From contig CP136061.1 in the NCBI GenBank assembly GCA_032622095.1, forward strand, positions 214,488,373 through 214,552,372: DNA of 64,000 bases. The letters are read 5' to 3'. Of the stretch, positions 46,070 through 56,837 are shown piece by piece. This stretch comes from Siphonodentalium dalli. Lineage: Eukaryota; Mollusca; Scaphopoda; Gadilida; Siphonodentaliidae. Under the pieces are notes generated by a model, which was not told the origin of the DNA, searched no databases, and saw nothing but the letters and a program-made list of their open reading frames with translations. A program made the translations under genes and the position numbers. Position 1 is the first letter of the stretch; each line of letters starts with the position of its first letter.

Positions 46070-46460
46070 ACACATCAGCGTGGCCAGAGGGGGTGACCAT
46101 TTGCACCCCCTTTTTGGTTGGAATTTTCAAAACCGTACCTCAAGCTTTCCAACTGCTGGAAATTTCTAATCCGACACCCACTATAGTTAGAAATTTACCA
46201 ACTGATGGCCATTTCAGTGCAAACAATTTACCAAAAGTATGAAAATATTCGATTTTTGTCAAATTTTTGTTTTTGGTTTGAAATGTGAAACTAGTGTTTG
46301 TTTGAATATTCTGGCAAAAAGTTGGAGAATTAGACAGCCCCTCCCCTGACACCCCATCAGTTGGAAATATAGGAACAAAAAATCCAATTCATTGGGGGGG
46401 TGCGCGAATCAATATTTGACTTTTCACATTCAAGGGTGGGGTACAGTTGTACTAAGTTGT
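46070..46460. repeat. Decayed repeat with hAT-like start
   Basis: CATCAGCGTGGCCAGAGGGG (46073) resembles CATCAGTGACGTGGCTAGAG at 59492. Both are followed by similar AAATTT(A/C)CAACTGATGGCC and CAAAAGTATGA(A/G)AATAT phrases. CAGYGGCGTGGCYAG is a common hAT-type terminus in animals as I recall. Target duplication and right end were not found. Confidence 0.35.
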
Positions 46461-46918
46461 TTCCCCCTCTACCTATATATGCTGAATATGAAATCGCTGG
46501 GTAACGTAAGATCGTGTTGATCACAATGATGGGAGAACAAGCTCTCGATTACATGTTGTACATGTATGTTACTTTTATGAGCTGATTTTGCTTTTCCTCG
46601 CTTATACTCATAGAATTTTTCTCGGGTAATAAATTCAATGTTTATTGCGATATAAACTCACAAAAGTCACAAAATCATGCAATCTCGAGTTGGGAACTAC
46701 TGTGAAATAGTTTATTAAGGCACAAGTATTAACGAAGAAATATATTCCCTGCGTTGTTTGTTCAATGTAAAATTCCCCATCAGAACAGGTAAGAATATTA
46801 AAAAGTTTCCACGGTTAGGGTGGAATGTGATATCTACTGGCGTAGCCAGGGTAGAGATTCATAGCATGATCTTACGGGCACCTATGTCGATTAAAAAACA
46901 ATTCTCTTCATTTGGCAG

Positions 46919-47298
46919 GTCCGCCGAAGAGAAGAGAGAATGCAGTTTTATCTGATGGCAGCCTTGTATCCCTGGCAAGAGAAATTGGCCAAGAAGACCT
47001 CAACGGCCTCATATTGGCTATGTATCTCAACGTTCCCCTTGGAGCAATAGTTGAAAACGTTAACGACGCATCAGAAACAGGATTCCGAGGAGCAACGGAT
47101 CAAGATAAAGTTTCCGTCGCAGAACGACTTATTTTACGGTGGAAGAAACTGAGTAGCAGTGCACCGAACCGTGACCGGGTGAGGGAACTCGAACGCGCAT
47201 TGCGCGAAATGAACAAAAATGACGTCGCCGATTTGATATCAGAAAACTATGCTCAGAATTCTGAACTGACACAGGAACGGGTCGCGCAGGCGCAATAG
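46919..47298 (+). CDS. Death-domain protein, terminal exon
   Basis: It is open from the acceptor (TTCATTTGGCAG|GT) to TAG at 47296-47298, about 126 codons. The protein reads LSDGSLVSLAREIGQEDLNG.. then VPLGAIVENV.., SVAERLILRWKKL, VRELERALREMNKNDVADLI. This fits the six-helix death domain: L..LA..IG, a helix with I..I, mLxxWk, and a final L..AL....ND(V)A.L. Death domains are cytoplasmic interaction modules linking receptors to caspases or NF-kB signalling. The conserved Trp of helix 2 is absent. With the exon at 41051 the protein would have about 130 residues, a lone death domain, like a small adaptor. A weak ATTAAA poly(A) signal lies at 47379. Confidence 0.75.
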
Positions 47299-48092
47299 TA
47301 ACGCGTTGCCGCCTTGTCTGTACACGTGCTATATTTGTTTCAGTATTTAAAATATTATTTGTGGAAATTTGATTACCAATTAAATTCAATTTAACAGGAA
47401 GGTAAAGTGGCAACATTTGAATGAGGAATTCAGTGTAATTTTTTTGAAAAGATTGATCAAACCTTACAAAGCGCAGGTAACCATATCATACCTTTTTGGA
47501 AAGTTTGAAAACTTATCTAGTGACAACGCGAAGCGGAATTTTGATTTTCATCCCAGGTTGTATATTATTGGACATTATTAAAAAGTAGGCCACCATTGTT
47601 TATCATTGTTTATAATATTTTCATAAAATATCACAAAACAAAACATAAAATGAAAAATTTACTTTTCGTTGGCACTAGTTATATGCTCAAACATTCCAAC
47701 AAGACATGGAGGACTATTATATTGTTTGTAAAAAATTGAGTAATCTTATCTTGAAAATTAACACTGAATTCCCCATTTAAATGTTGACACATTATCTCCC
47801 TCTTAATTGCTCTTCACCATGTTGGATATTACAGAGTATATGTGGATAATTACAACATAATTATACATATATAGTAGATATAGTGTGCTATGCATAACGT
47901 TTTTTAGTGAATATTCTGTGCAGGATAATACACAGTATATATAGTGCAATTATTTAATACAACAACGTATGGTGGTGCCCTGACGGTGCGTTTATATAAT
48001 GCACAAGTAGAGCCTAAAGAATGACATAACCCTTTTAGTGAACAGTGAAAGATATCGTCTTCCCCTTTCCCGAGTTGAATAGTTCATTCAGT
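47299..48092. other. 3' flank of the death-domain gene; spacer
   Basis: AT-rich DNA after the stop, probably including the 3' UTR. No other feature was recognised. Confidence 0.45.
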
Positions 48093-48593
48093 TTAAAGAG
48101 ACTGTTGGCCTTGGCGGTGGGTATCCTGTGAAAATATCTCCACCGTCAAAAACCGCCACAAACAGAAAGAACATCAAAATGTAGATAGACTTTGTCCGTA
48201 TACAAATAAGAAATATCGCATAAACAGTATGTTATGGTAATATGTTTGACCATTGTTATGTAAACAAAAGCGTAAAAAGTAACTTTTCTTGTGTTTGTTT
48301 ATATTATGATGGTAAACATAAAGAGCGTTCTTTGTGTGTGAATACCTGATATGGAACTAATAAAGGGCGTTTATGCCAGTTGTGTGTGATTAGCCAGTAG
48401 CATTGTGCTGTCTTCTGTAACACAATCAGGCTCTTGCTTAGGTAAAATATAGTAGGTCTTTATGATAACATGCTGTTTACGCGAAGGTCATGGTATATAT
48501 GAACGGAAATGTATGCGTTTTACTGTTTTTCTGTTTACGGTGTTTGGAACAAATATGAATATTTTCGACAATTAAAGCCGCACGTGCCTTTAA
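48093..48593 (-). mobile_element. MITE-A copy 4
   Basis: TTAA at 48093-48096 and 48590-48593. The left terminal repeat is damaged (AGAGACTGTTGGCCTT), the right intact (GCCGCACGTGCCT). The interior matches the other copies closely. Confidence 0.88.
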
Positions 48594-48771
48594 TAATATT
48601 CTGTTTTCGGTAGAAGTAGGGCTTTATAAACATTGTATAGAAGCATTTGTCTCATATTACAGATTGCGCCCACACTCACTGAAACAGTCATTTGATAGTT
48701 TCGCAAAGCTCGCGGATAGCAGTTACTGTACATTACGATCAGGGTTATACGTCATACAATTATGCGCATGT

Positions 48772-49753
48772 TTAAAGATACGGGCGGCGTTGGCGGTGGG
48801 TATGCTGTTAAAATATTCACCTGCGTCAAAAACCGACATAAACAGAAATAATAGAAAAATATAGACAGACTTTGTTCTTATTCCAATCAGAAATATGGCA
48901 TAAACAGTACGTTATTGTTACTGCTTTCCAGATATGGAAATAATAAAGAGCGTTTATATAATTTGTGTGTGATTAACCAATAGAATTGCGCTGTGCTATG
49001 TAAACAGAAGCAAAACTTCTGTAACACGAGCAGGCTCTTGTTTACGTACACAATCGTACGCCTTGACGAAAATATACTATTTACGCAGGGGGGGGGGTGA
49101 AAAAATATTTTCCGGCACGTATGCCGGGGTGGGTGGGTGGTCAAAGCCACCAACAAGCAATTTTTTCCGCAACTAAAAATAAATATTCCTGCTTGTTTTT
49201 TAGTGTTTTGGCAATGAGTTGAGCTTCAAAACCACTTTGAATGAGAGAAATAATGTAATTCTAACTGGTAAACTGACTGCCGGCAGTTATCGTGTTGTAT
49301 TTTGTTGCAAATTTTGAAATCCAAGATGGCCGCTGGCAGCCATGTTTTTTTGGCCGAATGACCACAAAATGACTCATTCCTATTTACATGTCCATGTTAA
49401 CATCCATGATAAATAGTATGCACAGAAATTCATATACAGCTGTTTACAGTGAATTCCCCCCCGCAAATCTCTGTTTTAGTGTTAAAAGGGGGGTGGGTGT
49501 CAAAAAATGGTCGGAAAAAACTGCCGAAAAAAGAAAAAAAATTGGCGGTGGGGGTGGGTGGGTACAAAAAATGATCGAAAGGGAAAAAATGCCATACTTG
49601 CCTGAATTTTTTTTCCGACCCCCCCCCCCCCTGATTTACGCGCTGATTATGTTTGGCATATGAACAAAACTATATATATTTTAATATTCATTCTGTTGAT
49701 AGCGATTTAAACAAATATGAATATTTCTGCAACGAACGCCGCCCGTGCCTTAA
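48772..49753 (-). mobile_element. MITE-B copy 3, split by a hAT-like insertion
   Basis: TTAA at 48772-48775 and 49750-49753. The reverse-oriented MITE-B is interrupted at ATTTACGC by the 547-bp element at 49087-49633. Part of the usual MITE-B interior between the two CTCTTTAT motifs is also deleted. Confidence 0.88.
49087..49633. mobile_element. hAT-like insertion with 8-bp target duplication
   Basis: ATTTACGC occurs on both sides (49079-49086 and 49634-49641) and once at the same place in the intact MITE-B at 61884. The insert begins AGGGGGGGGG and ends CCCCCCCTG (a CAGGGGG-type inverted terminus). Length 547 bp, GC-rich runs, no transposase. The 8-bp duplication plus CAGGG ends point to the hAT superfamily. 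Confidence 0.75.
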
Positions 49754-49793
49754 AACTGTATGAGTGATGTCCTAGGGTATTAGTTTCTTCGGT

Positions 49794-50026
49794 TTAACCC
49801 TTCCATGACTGGAGCTTCCTGAAATTTTGCGAAAAACCCTTCGCCAAATAATTCTCTACGGAGTATACATTGGCCTGATAATAGTTACCTCGACATTGAC
49901 CTTGTAAGCCAGTGCATTCTCTTATATATGCGAGGTTCCCTATGGGGGACTCGCATTTATAAGAGAATGCACTGGCACAGGGTATTCAATGCTGCACCAG
50001 CACTGCTCCCGCAGCGAAAGGGTTAA
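49794..50026 (-). mobile_element. MITE-E, full copy
   Basis: TTAA at 49794-49797 then CCCTTCCATGACTGGAGC; right end GCAGCGAAAGGG then TTAA at 50023-50026. It encloses a damaged half-palindrome (CATTGGCCTGATAATAG) and the complete inner palindrome GCCAGTGCATTCTCTTATAT...AGAGAATGCACTGGC (49908-49976). It shows that the free palindromes elsewhere are parts of this family. Confidence 0.75.
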
Positions 50027-50104
50027 AGACTTTTTATTTAATGATACCGGAACTCAGTCAATTAGTTTTGTTGCAGCATACAGCCATCACATACATTCAG
50101 TTAT

Positions 50105-50313
50105 GCCCTATGTAATCGACTCCTTAACCACAGCAGAATTATGGGTAATTTTTCAGGATTTAGTCGGAAATATGGCTTGTTGCAACAATGAATGGCAACA
50201 AGGAAAGCTCTCACTGAGAGCTTTCCGATGAATGGCAACAAGCCATATTTCCGACTAAACCCTGAAAAATTACCCATAATTCTGCTGTGGTTAAGGAGTC
50301 GATTACTTAGGGC
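50105..50313. repeat. Inverted repeat, 79-bp arms
   Basis: Arms 50105-50183 and 50235-50313 differ at only about two positions. The 51-bp centre contains a second small palindrome (GGAAAGCTCTCA / CTGAGAGCTTTCC) and a repeated GAATGGCAACAA. The 165-codon open frame crossing the right arm is most likely fortuitous. Confidence 0.88.
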
Positions 50314-51002
50314 ATTACTCTACATTCATCGAGCCTTGGAAAACTATTGGACAGTTATCCTCAATTGTCAGATTGGATATAGAGGATCTCTAACGACAAT
50401 CTCTTCCAGAGCGCACCAGTCTTACTTCCTTTATGATTGTGTCACCGGCTGGGTACTAGTCAGTGATTTCTATATTTATATAGCGCGCGGTTTTCCAGCA
50501 AAAATGGCGAACACCGATCGCCAGAAAGTCAAATTTCCTATGTGCTTTGAGAACAATTCCCGAACTAAAAACTTAATGGCAGAATGGAGGATCAGAGCGG
50601 TAGTTTTGTTGACTATTTTCGCAAGCTACTCGTCAAAATTGCAGCGAATTAGAACTCTTGTGTTTGACTTGCCGCGCGTTTTGTCGTGACATTGTCGTCC
50701 ATTTGCGTTTATATTAATTTTGTGTGTTGATAAAATAATCGGAGAACCAGATCACACCGTTTCGAAATAGAGTTCTTTGCTTGGGACTTTCCAAACTTAA
50801 GGTACGAAATTTCACAAATTTTAATCGATATTGTGTGTGTTTAACAAGGACAGCAAGCTGCTCTGCTCGCTTAGTATATATCTTAATATCGCGGAAGTCC
50901 ACCAAATGTATAGGTAAAATGTTGCCGGTAGCAGCGGTCCTACCGAGTAGAGTCATCGAGGGAGGTAAACCCTGCATGGAGTTTGCTCCAACGAGTTGAG
51001 TT

Positions 51003-51546
51003 CAGGGTCCGCGCTGGACGAAAATTTACTTTTGCCAAATAATTTGCCAAATGAAAACATTTTTTGCCAAATTGTTATTCCTGATAGTATCATTTTCTGC
51101 AACCTTCATTGACTTTAATGTTTTGACACTCACGGTCTGAACGGCGTTTGATATCGCTAGGAAAGCAGTTAGTTAATAATTATACTCGCATCTCTATTGT
51201 GGTTTAACATACAACAATAAACCAATCACCAAACAATACAATGGTAGAAGAGTTGCTTCATCAGAAGGTAACACCACAAGAGGTTTAGCTAATTCACACT
51301 AAATATTGGTAATCCCTCCACCCGTCGATAATAATGTTACCAGATTAACTGCATCTTAATGGAGGTGTTAACTTTTCAGAAACCATATAAAACACCACTA
51401 ATATAATTATAATGACCGATATTTTTCAATTTTATTGAGGAATTAAAAAGTGACTTGCCAAAACTTTTGCCAAATGAAAATATTTTTTGCCAAATGTGAA
51501 TTATTTTTGCCATTGGAAAATTTGGCAAGTGGCAGCGCGAACCCTG
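51003..51546. mobile_element. hAT-type MITE with perfect 8-bp target duplication
   Basis: GTTGAGTT flanks the element on both sides (50995-51002 and 51547-51554). Ends CAGGGTCCGCGCTG and its mirror CAGCGCGAACCCTG form a 14-bp inverted repeat with one or two mismatches. Inside, TTTTGCCAAAT recurs near both ends. 544 bp, no coding content. Eight-base duplications and CAGGG ends are the hAT hallmark. Confidence 0.92.
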
Positions 51547-51554
51547 GTTGAGTT

Positions 51555-52457
51555 GGAATATAAGATTTATTAAACGAGTAATCAATTTGATTCACAACGG
51601 GTCTAGACTAGATGTGAATCAATTTTATCAAACCACATTCATAAAATATTATACATGCATCCCAACTTAACGAGTTGAAGATCTTGTATATCACATGAAA
51701 ACTCTAGAGCTTTATGGTTTTTTTTAACAAATCAAAATCCTTAAAAGAAGCTGCAAAATTAATACATTTATAGCGTTGGCTGAGACGCTTCACAACCGTA
51801 TACGGAAATATAGTCCCCCAATTTGCTTCTTGGTTTTTGTGTCTATTTTCGTTAATGCAACGAAGTTGGACAAGAATTAACTTTAATTAACAAAGCAATC
51901 ATTTTGCAATGTCTGGTGTTTGTGTCATACACGGCTTTTCGAAATAGTATTTATCCGCCTGAATCAATGTAAAGACGCGGCGCGATCGTTTTGTTGGTGC
52001 GGTGTCAACACGCGCCTATTCATAAGTAGTGAGATATTAGGAACTATGTAATGGCGTTTTTAATGACAGAATATGGGTTTCATGTGATATATATTATTAC
52101 GCATTGTGCTTAGTCTGGTAGATCGTATAAAGCGAAAATATATTACCCTGCACATGAATTGTACAACTACGAGTAGATAAACGTAGTCGTAACTATATCC
52201 GTAAGTTTGCGAAACCGCTCTATTGCCTAAAGTCACATGTATCACAGTCGCAATGTCACAATAGGTATGCTGCACTGATCACTCAATCGGGATTCACGGT
52301 CAGATAGCGATTGGTATTAAATCACAATAACACGTAGCACGCGAGGTTAGGATTGTGGCCATTGGACATTTAACGAAATGGCGGAGATGTTTGAAGTGCT
52401 TTTATTATTTAGTTATTTCGTCAAAATACGTTTTATATAGAGTTATCACCCTTCCTA
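51555..52457. other. Unassigned spacer
   Basis: No gene or repeat terminus recognised. Confidence 0.4.
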
Positions 52458-52760
52458 TTAACTCATGATACTTATTTCGAAATGTAATTCTGACCTCACC
52501 TGTGGCACCTGTTACTGCGTTTGGATTGCAATCGCCTTCAAATCATGTGCGTATTTGGTGACCTGTTACATGTACGTCTCACGGGAAGTTGATATTCAAC
52601 GTGCGTTGTTATGTGTACACATGTGTCATGCTGGTAAATACGTTGACGCGTTTGTTGGAGGACTCATTGACACGAAACAAACATTTTATTCATATAATAA
52701 TGGGCACAGGTGTCAACTTATGAAGCCTTTCTCCCAATACAATCAGTTATTTAATGTTAA
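52458..52760. repeat. TTAA-bounded segment S, copy 1
   Basis: It begins TTAACTCATGATACTTATTT and ends ATTTAATGTTAA. It is repeated at 53194-53490 with about 96-97% identity and a few small deletions in the second copy. Homology starts and stops exactly at TTAA on both sides. MITE-B lies between the copies. Confidence 0.92.
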
Positions 52761-53197
52761 AGATACGGGCGGCGTTGGCAGTGGGTATGCTGTTAAAATA
52801 TTCACCTCCGTCAAAAACGCCATAAACAGAAATACTAGTAAAATATAGACATACATTGTTCTTATCCCAATCAGAAATATGACATAAACAGTATGTTATT
52901 GTCAAATATTTTTCCTTTGTTATGTAAACAAAAGCAAAAAACGTTACAGAACCTGGCTTTTGTTTAGATCCGGATATGGTAAACATAAAGAGCGTTATTT
53001 GTTACTGTTTTCCTGATATGGAAATAATAAAGAGCGTTTATATCATTTGTGTGTGATTAACCAATATAATTGCTATTTACGCGCTGATTATGTTTGGCAT
53101 ATGAACAAAACTATATATATTTTTAAATATTTCTTCTGTTGATGGCGATTTGAACAAATATGAATATTTCTGCAACGAACGCCGCCCGTGCCTTTAA
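52757..53197 (-). mobile_element. MITE-B copy 4, internally deleted
   Basis: TTAA at 52757-52760 and 53194-53197; ends AGATACGGGCGGCGTT and GAACGCCGCCCGTGCCT. About 85 bp are missing near 53071 compared with the copy at 61884. It is flanked on both sides by segment S. Confidence 0.9.
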
Positions 53198-53490
53198 CTC
53201 ATGATACTTATTTCGAAATGTAATTCTGACCTCAACCGTGGCACCTGTTACTGCGTTTGGATATCAATCGCCATCTAATCATGTGCGTATCAGGTGACCC
53301 GTTACGTCTCACGGGAAGTTGATATTCAACGTGCGGTGTTATGTGTACACATGTGTCATGCTGGTAAATACGTTGACGCGTTTGTTTGAGGACTCATTGA
53401 CACGAAACAAACATTTTATTCATATAATAATGGGCACAGATGTCAACTTATTAAGCCTCTCTCCCAATACAATTAGTTATTTAATGTTAA
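53194..53490. repeat. TTAA-bounded segment S, copy 2
   Basis: Direct repeat of 52458-52760, running from the right TTAA of MITE-B to TTAA at 53487-53490, after which the sequences diverge at once (CAAGATG here, AGATACG after copy 1). Confidence 0.92.
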
Positions 53491-53977
53491 CAAGATGACC
53501 GCTGAATATAATTATGTACATGCATGACTTGTTATATGGTCATTTATGTGGGATTTTTCAATGCCTGAGTGCATTGCTAGCAGCCCGAGTTGATGGAGTT
53601 GTTCGTTTCATTTCAACTATATATTTTGCGATTGTTAGATTGCTGCTCTGGAAGGAAAATATTTACAACATCCAAATCAACCGAAGAACTGATACAAACA
53701 CACATTTAATTAAAAGTACTCAATCCGATTCGATGGTCCCCATATCATCAGAATCAACAACAACAAAAAATTAAATTTCCGCATCAGGTATCAGAGTTGA
53801 TTAATTGCCCCAAAATAATGCTAACCATGCACAGTCAACTAGTATAGTATAACATTGCCAAAAACGTGTTATTTATCAACATTTTTGTTCAACGAAATTT
53901 GGCCGAATTGTTAAATATTTAACAACTAAAGTCACTTGATTTTAGAGTTATCCATCTTCACCCACATGTCCCAGAAG

Positions 53978-54426
53978 GTTACACACAACTAATTATTTTC
54001 CATAGGCGACAGTGTTAACTAAAAGTCCCGCCGGCCATGGGTTTGACCTATTTGAACTTCAAGTTGTCAATATTCCCTTAGAACGTCATCCTCTGCACCA
54101 GTATGTGACAACAAACGCGCCCTTTTCGGTATTTTTTTCAAACGATAATCTTGCATTTCCACAACTACCCCATTTACTGCAAAAAAATCAGCAGCATAAA
54201 AATACCCAGACCCCTTCCGTAACTTCTGGACGCCACCATACTCTTCCTGTACATCAAAACATACACGATCGCCATATGTACGTAGGCTATGATTTTCTGT
54301 TCCCGATTAGGGATATTTCCCTCAATGATAATCAACCAATCAGCAGCCAGAATTTTGTTTTATGCTGACTCGAGTTCAAGAACAAATTCAAGAAGAGTAA
54401 CTCTATATAATTAGTTGTTTGTAACC
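53978..54426 (+). mobile_element. Element F, copy 1
   Basis: Begins GGTTACACACAACTAATTAT and ends ATAATTAGTTGTTTGTAACC, so it has 20-bp inverted ends. It is about 98% identical to the copy at 55324-55773, in the same orientation. Preceded by AGAA (53974-53977), followed by TATA (54427-54430). The 118-codon frame inside has no ATG start and no known motif. Confidence 0.85.
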
Positions 54427-55323
54427 TATAATTGAAAAGAAAATTGACGTTTGATCGTGTAAACCGCGCCAATTTTACAAAAAAAGCTTTACCGTGATAC
54501 AATAGAAACATAGGAGTCATTGGACATCCTATTATCTCCCAGCGGTCATTTAACCCACATACCCCGTTTTAAAATTAACAATTTTTTTGGGGTAAGAAAT
54601 AACACCAGTAATAGAATCCTGATAAATCTGGAAGCGCAGTTTTGTAGAAAAGATACTAATGTCTCATGCTAGGCTTGTCATAGACATATATACTGCACAG
54701 TGTCGCATGTCCCGTGTACATCCACTCACTAATGGGGATATTATGACCACAAATGTGACCACACCCCAAATTCAGGGTTTTTCATCATAATTTAATTTGT
54801 AAAAACCGACTCGCGTGCATAACGCACATGATAGAAAGTAATATGTATAAGTTTTGAAAACTAGTCACGTATATCTACCATACGTTCTAAGGAATTTATC
54901 TAATTTTGAACAATACAATGTTTAATTGCATTTGAAATGGACCCCCCCCCCCCCCCCCTCAAAATTTCACCATCCGATGATGGTTTGGTTCAATGATAGG
55001 CGGATGTCCCTTTAAATTTCAGTACTTTTTAGGAGTTTGAGTCGAATTTATATCAGAGAAACTTCCATTACCTCGACCGTGCTATTTTGAACATTAAAGG
55101 TCCACCCATATGCACAAAATGGATGATTTTCAGAAAATTTCGCCTCCGGAAAAAGTTGAAGTTCGGGCGACAGAGGGTCAATAAATGTCTCGCATAATCT
55201 GAAAATGGGTCTGTTTGGCGTGAAAATATAATAACTCAACAAAACGAGTCAGTCTTTGTTTATCAGTGTTCCTAAATTCGCTGCCCTGAACGATATTTGA
55301 AAAATGTGATTTTTTTGCCTATA
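54427..55323. other. Sequence between the two F copies
   Basis: 897 bp, no long ORF, a C17 run at 54942-54958. No tRNA-primer-binding site (TGG...) follows F copy 1, which argues against a simple LTR element. It begins and ends with TATA. Confidence 0.5.
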
Positions 55324-55773
55324 GGTTAAACACAACTAATTATTTTCCATAGGCGACAGTGTTAACTAAAAGTCCCGCCGGCCATGGGTTTGACCTATTT
55401 GAACTTCAAGTGGTCAATTTTCCCTTAGAACGTCATCCTCTGCACCAGTATGTGACAACAAACGCGCCCTTTTCGGTATTTTTTTCAAACGATAATCTTG
55501 CATTTCCACAACTACCCCATTTACTGCAAAAAAATCAGCAGCATAAAAATACCCAGACCCCTTCAGTAACTTCTGGACGCCACCATACTCTTCCTGGACA
55601 TCTAAACATACACGATCGCCATATTTACGTAGGCTATGATTTTCTGTTCCCGATTAGGGATATTTCCCTCAATGATAATCAACCAATCAGCAGCCAGAAT
55701 TAGTTTTTATGCTGACTCGAGTTCAAGAACAAATTCAAGAAGAGTAACACTATATAATTAGTTGTTTGTAACC
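55324..55773 (+). mobile_element. Element F, copy 2
   Basis: Begins GGTTAAACACAACTAATTAT, ends TTAGTTGTTTGTAACC. Preceded by TATA (55320-55323), followed by AGAA (55774-55777). About ten differences from copy 1 by eye. Confidence 0.85.
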
Positions 55774-56097
55774 AGAACAAACATTAACCTCGCCCCGAAT
55801 AGCACTTAATCCAATAGAAGTTCTCTTTGGGGTGGGATAAATTTTTGTTCTGGGGACCTGTGTCTTCATCCGTAATTTGGTCCGAGACCGTCGGTTTGAC
55901 GAATATTTTCCAGGCTGTCAAATACTACCATATCTCGGGAAATAATAAATTTCAAATATCGATATCTGATCACTCTGAGCTTTGGTGGGTGGTTTCCTTG
56001 ACTCGCTCGAATCAATTTTGTTTACCCCCCCCCCCCCCCCCCCCGAAGCCAAATAAATAGTAATTTGGGAGCGTTAGTTCGGATTATGCATCTTTAA

Positions 56098-56837
56098 ACG
56101 GACATGGCTCATTCTAGCTTCCAAATTATGTCTACGTAAATTGGAAGGAGCTATAAGACATGCGTCACAGCCATTTCCCAGCTGTTTTTAATTTTTCGCA
56201 CAAAAGTGAAACAAACGCTTTTTATTTCTGCCAAATCAGGAGCAGACTAACACGGAACCCTCTTTTTTGTTCCATGCAGTGCAAACTTAATTTTTTTTAC
56301 TGAAAATAAAAAATATAGAAAGTAGACATAGCGAACTAATAATATCTAGTAAACGGGAATGTTAACAATCACTTTAAAGAAATGAGAGAGTCAATGGTTC
56401 ATAGCATTAGAGACCTTTCGCAAAATCACTTTTACGATTACGGATAGGATATATTGTCCTAGTACTTACATATGATGGTTAATTGGTGAGACGTCATATG
56501 CCTCACTATATTCAGTTACACATATAATTGATTGAAAAAGTAAAGTGTCTATTTCAGATCCCATGTTCTTATCCGTGTGTTATACACCACTCGGAAAATG
56601 TTAGAGCGTCCCCAAGTAGGACCGGTGGCACATCATTGGCACATCTGCATATAATTAAACTGCATGTGGTATATTGTGTCTCACATAAGAACCCCCATGC
56701 GTAAAAATCGAATTTTTGGCCCGTATATATACTCCGAAATCGTAATCGTGTTTTTGCGAAAGGTCTTTTATTATGCCTTACGTGCGACGATAAACGATAG
56801 TAATAAAAATCCCTCCCAAAGAAAGCACATTCGCCCG
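56098..56837. other. Unassigned spacer
   Basis: AT-rich, without recognisable gene or terminus. Confidence 0.4.

Larger units (their letters stand above)
41064..46918 (+). other. Putative 5.9-kb intron filled with repeats
   Basis: It runs from GTGAGT at 41064 to TTCATTTGGCAG ending at 46918. It holds MITE-C (41807-42278), an inverted repeat pair (42523 and 45936), another inverted repeat (about 43650 and 44005), a 174-bp tandem repeat (44417-44938) and a C16 run (46007-46022). An alternative upstream exon could end at 46788, where CAGAACAG is followed by GTAAGA, also phase 1; its frame holds no ATG after the last stop at 46716. Confidence 0.45.
53710..56097. mobile_element. MITE-C copy split by a composite insertion
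   Basis: Left half 53710-53977 (TTAA, AAGTACTCAATCCGATTCGA.. through TTTTAGAGTTATCCATC) and right half 55774-56097 (GAGACCGTCGG.., ATCGATATCTGATCACTCTG, ..GGATTATGCATCT, TTAA at 56094-56097). Between them sits the 1,796-bp insert bounded by the two F copies. A C20 run lies at 56025-56044. Confidence 0.8.

Noticed and set aside
50192-50689. 165-codon open frame as a gene
   Set aside because: Its first third is the right arm of the inverted repeat at 50105-50313, there is no ATG at its listed start beyond chance, and no motif or splice context was seen.
54012-54368. 118-codon frame conserved in both F copies as a transposase
   Set aside because: It opens with GTG, is short, has no DDE or other motif, and conservation follows from 98% DNA identity of the copies.
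53978-55773. Classical LTR retrotransposon
   Set aside because: The direct repeats end in 20-bp inverted repeats rather than TG..CA, no primer-binding site or polypurine tract is evident, and the interior is non-coding. Kept only as an alternative.
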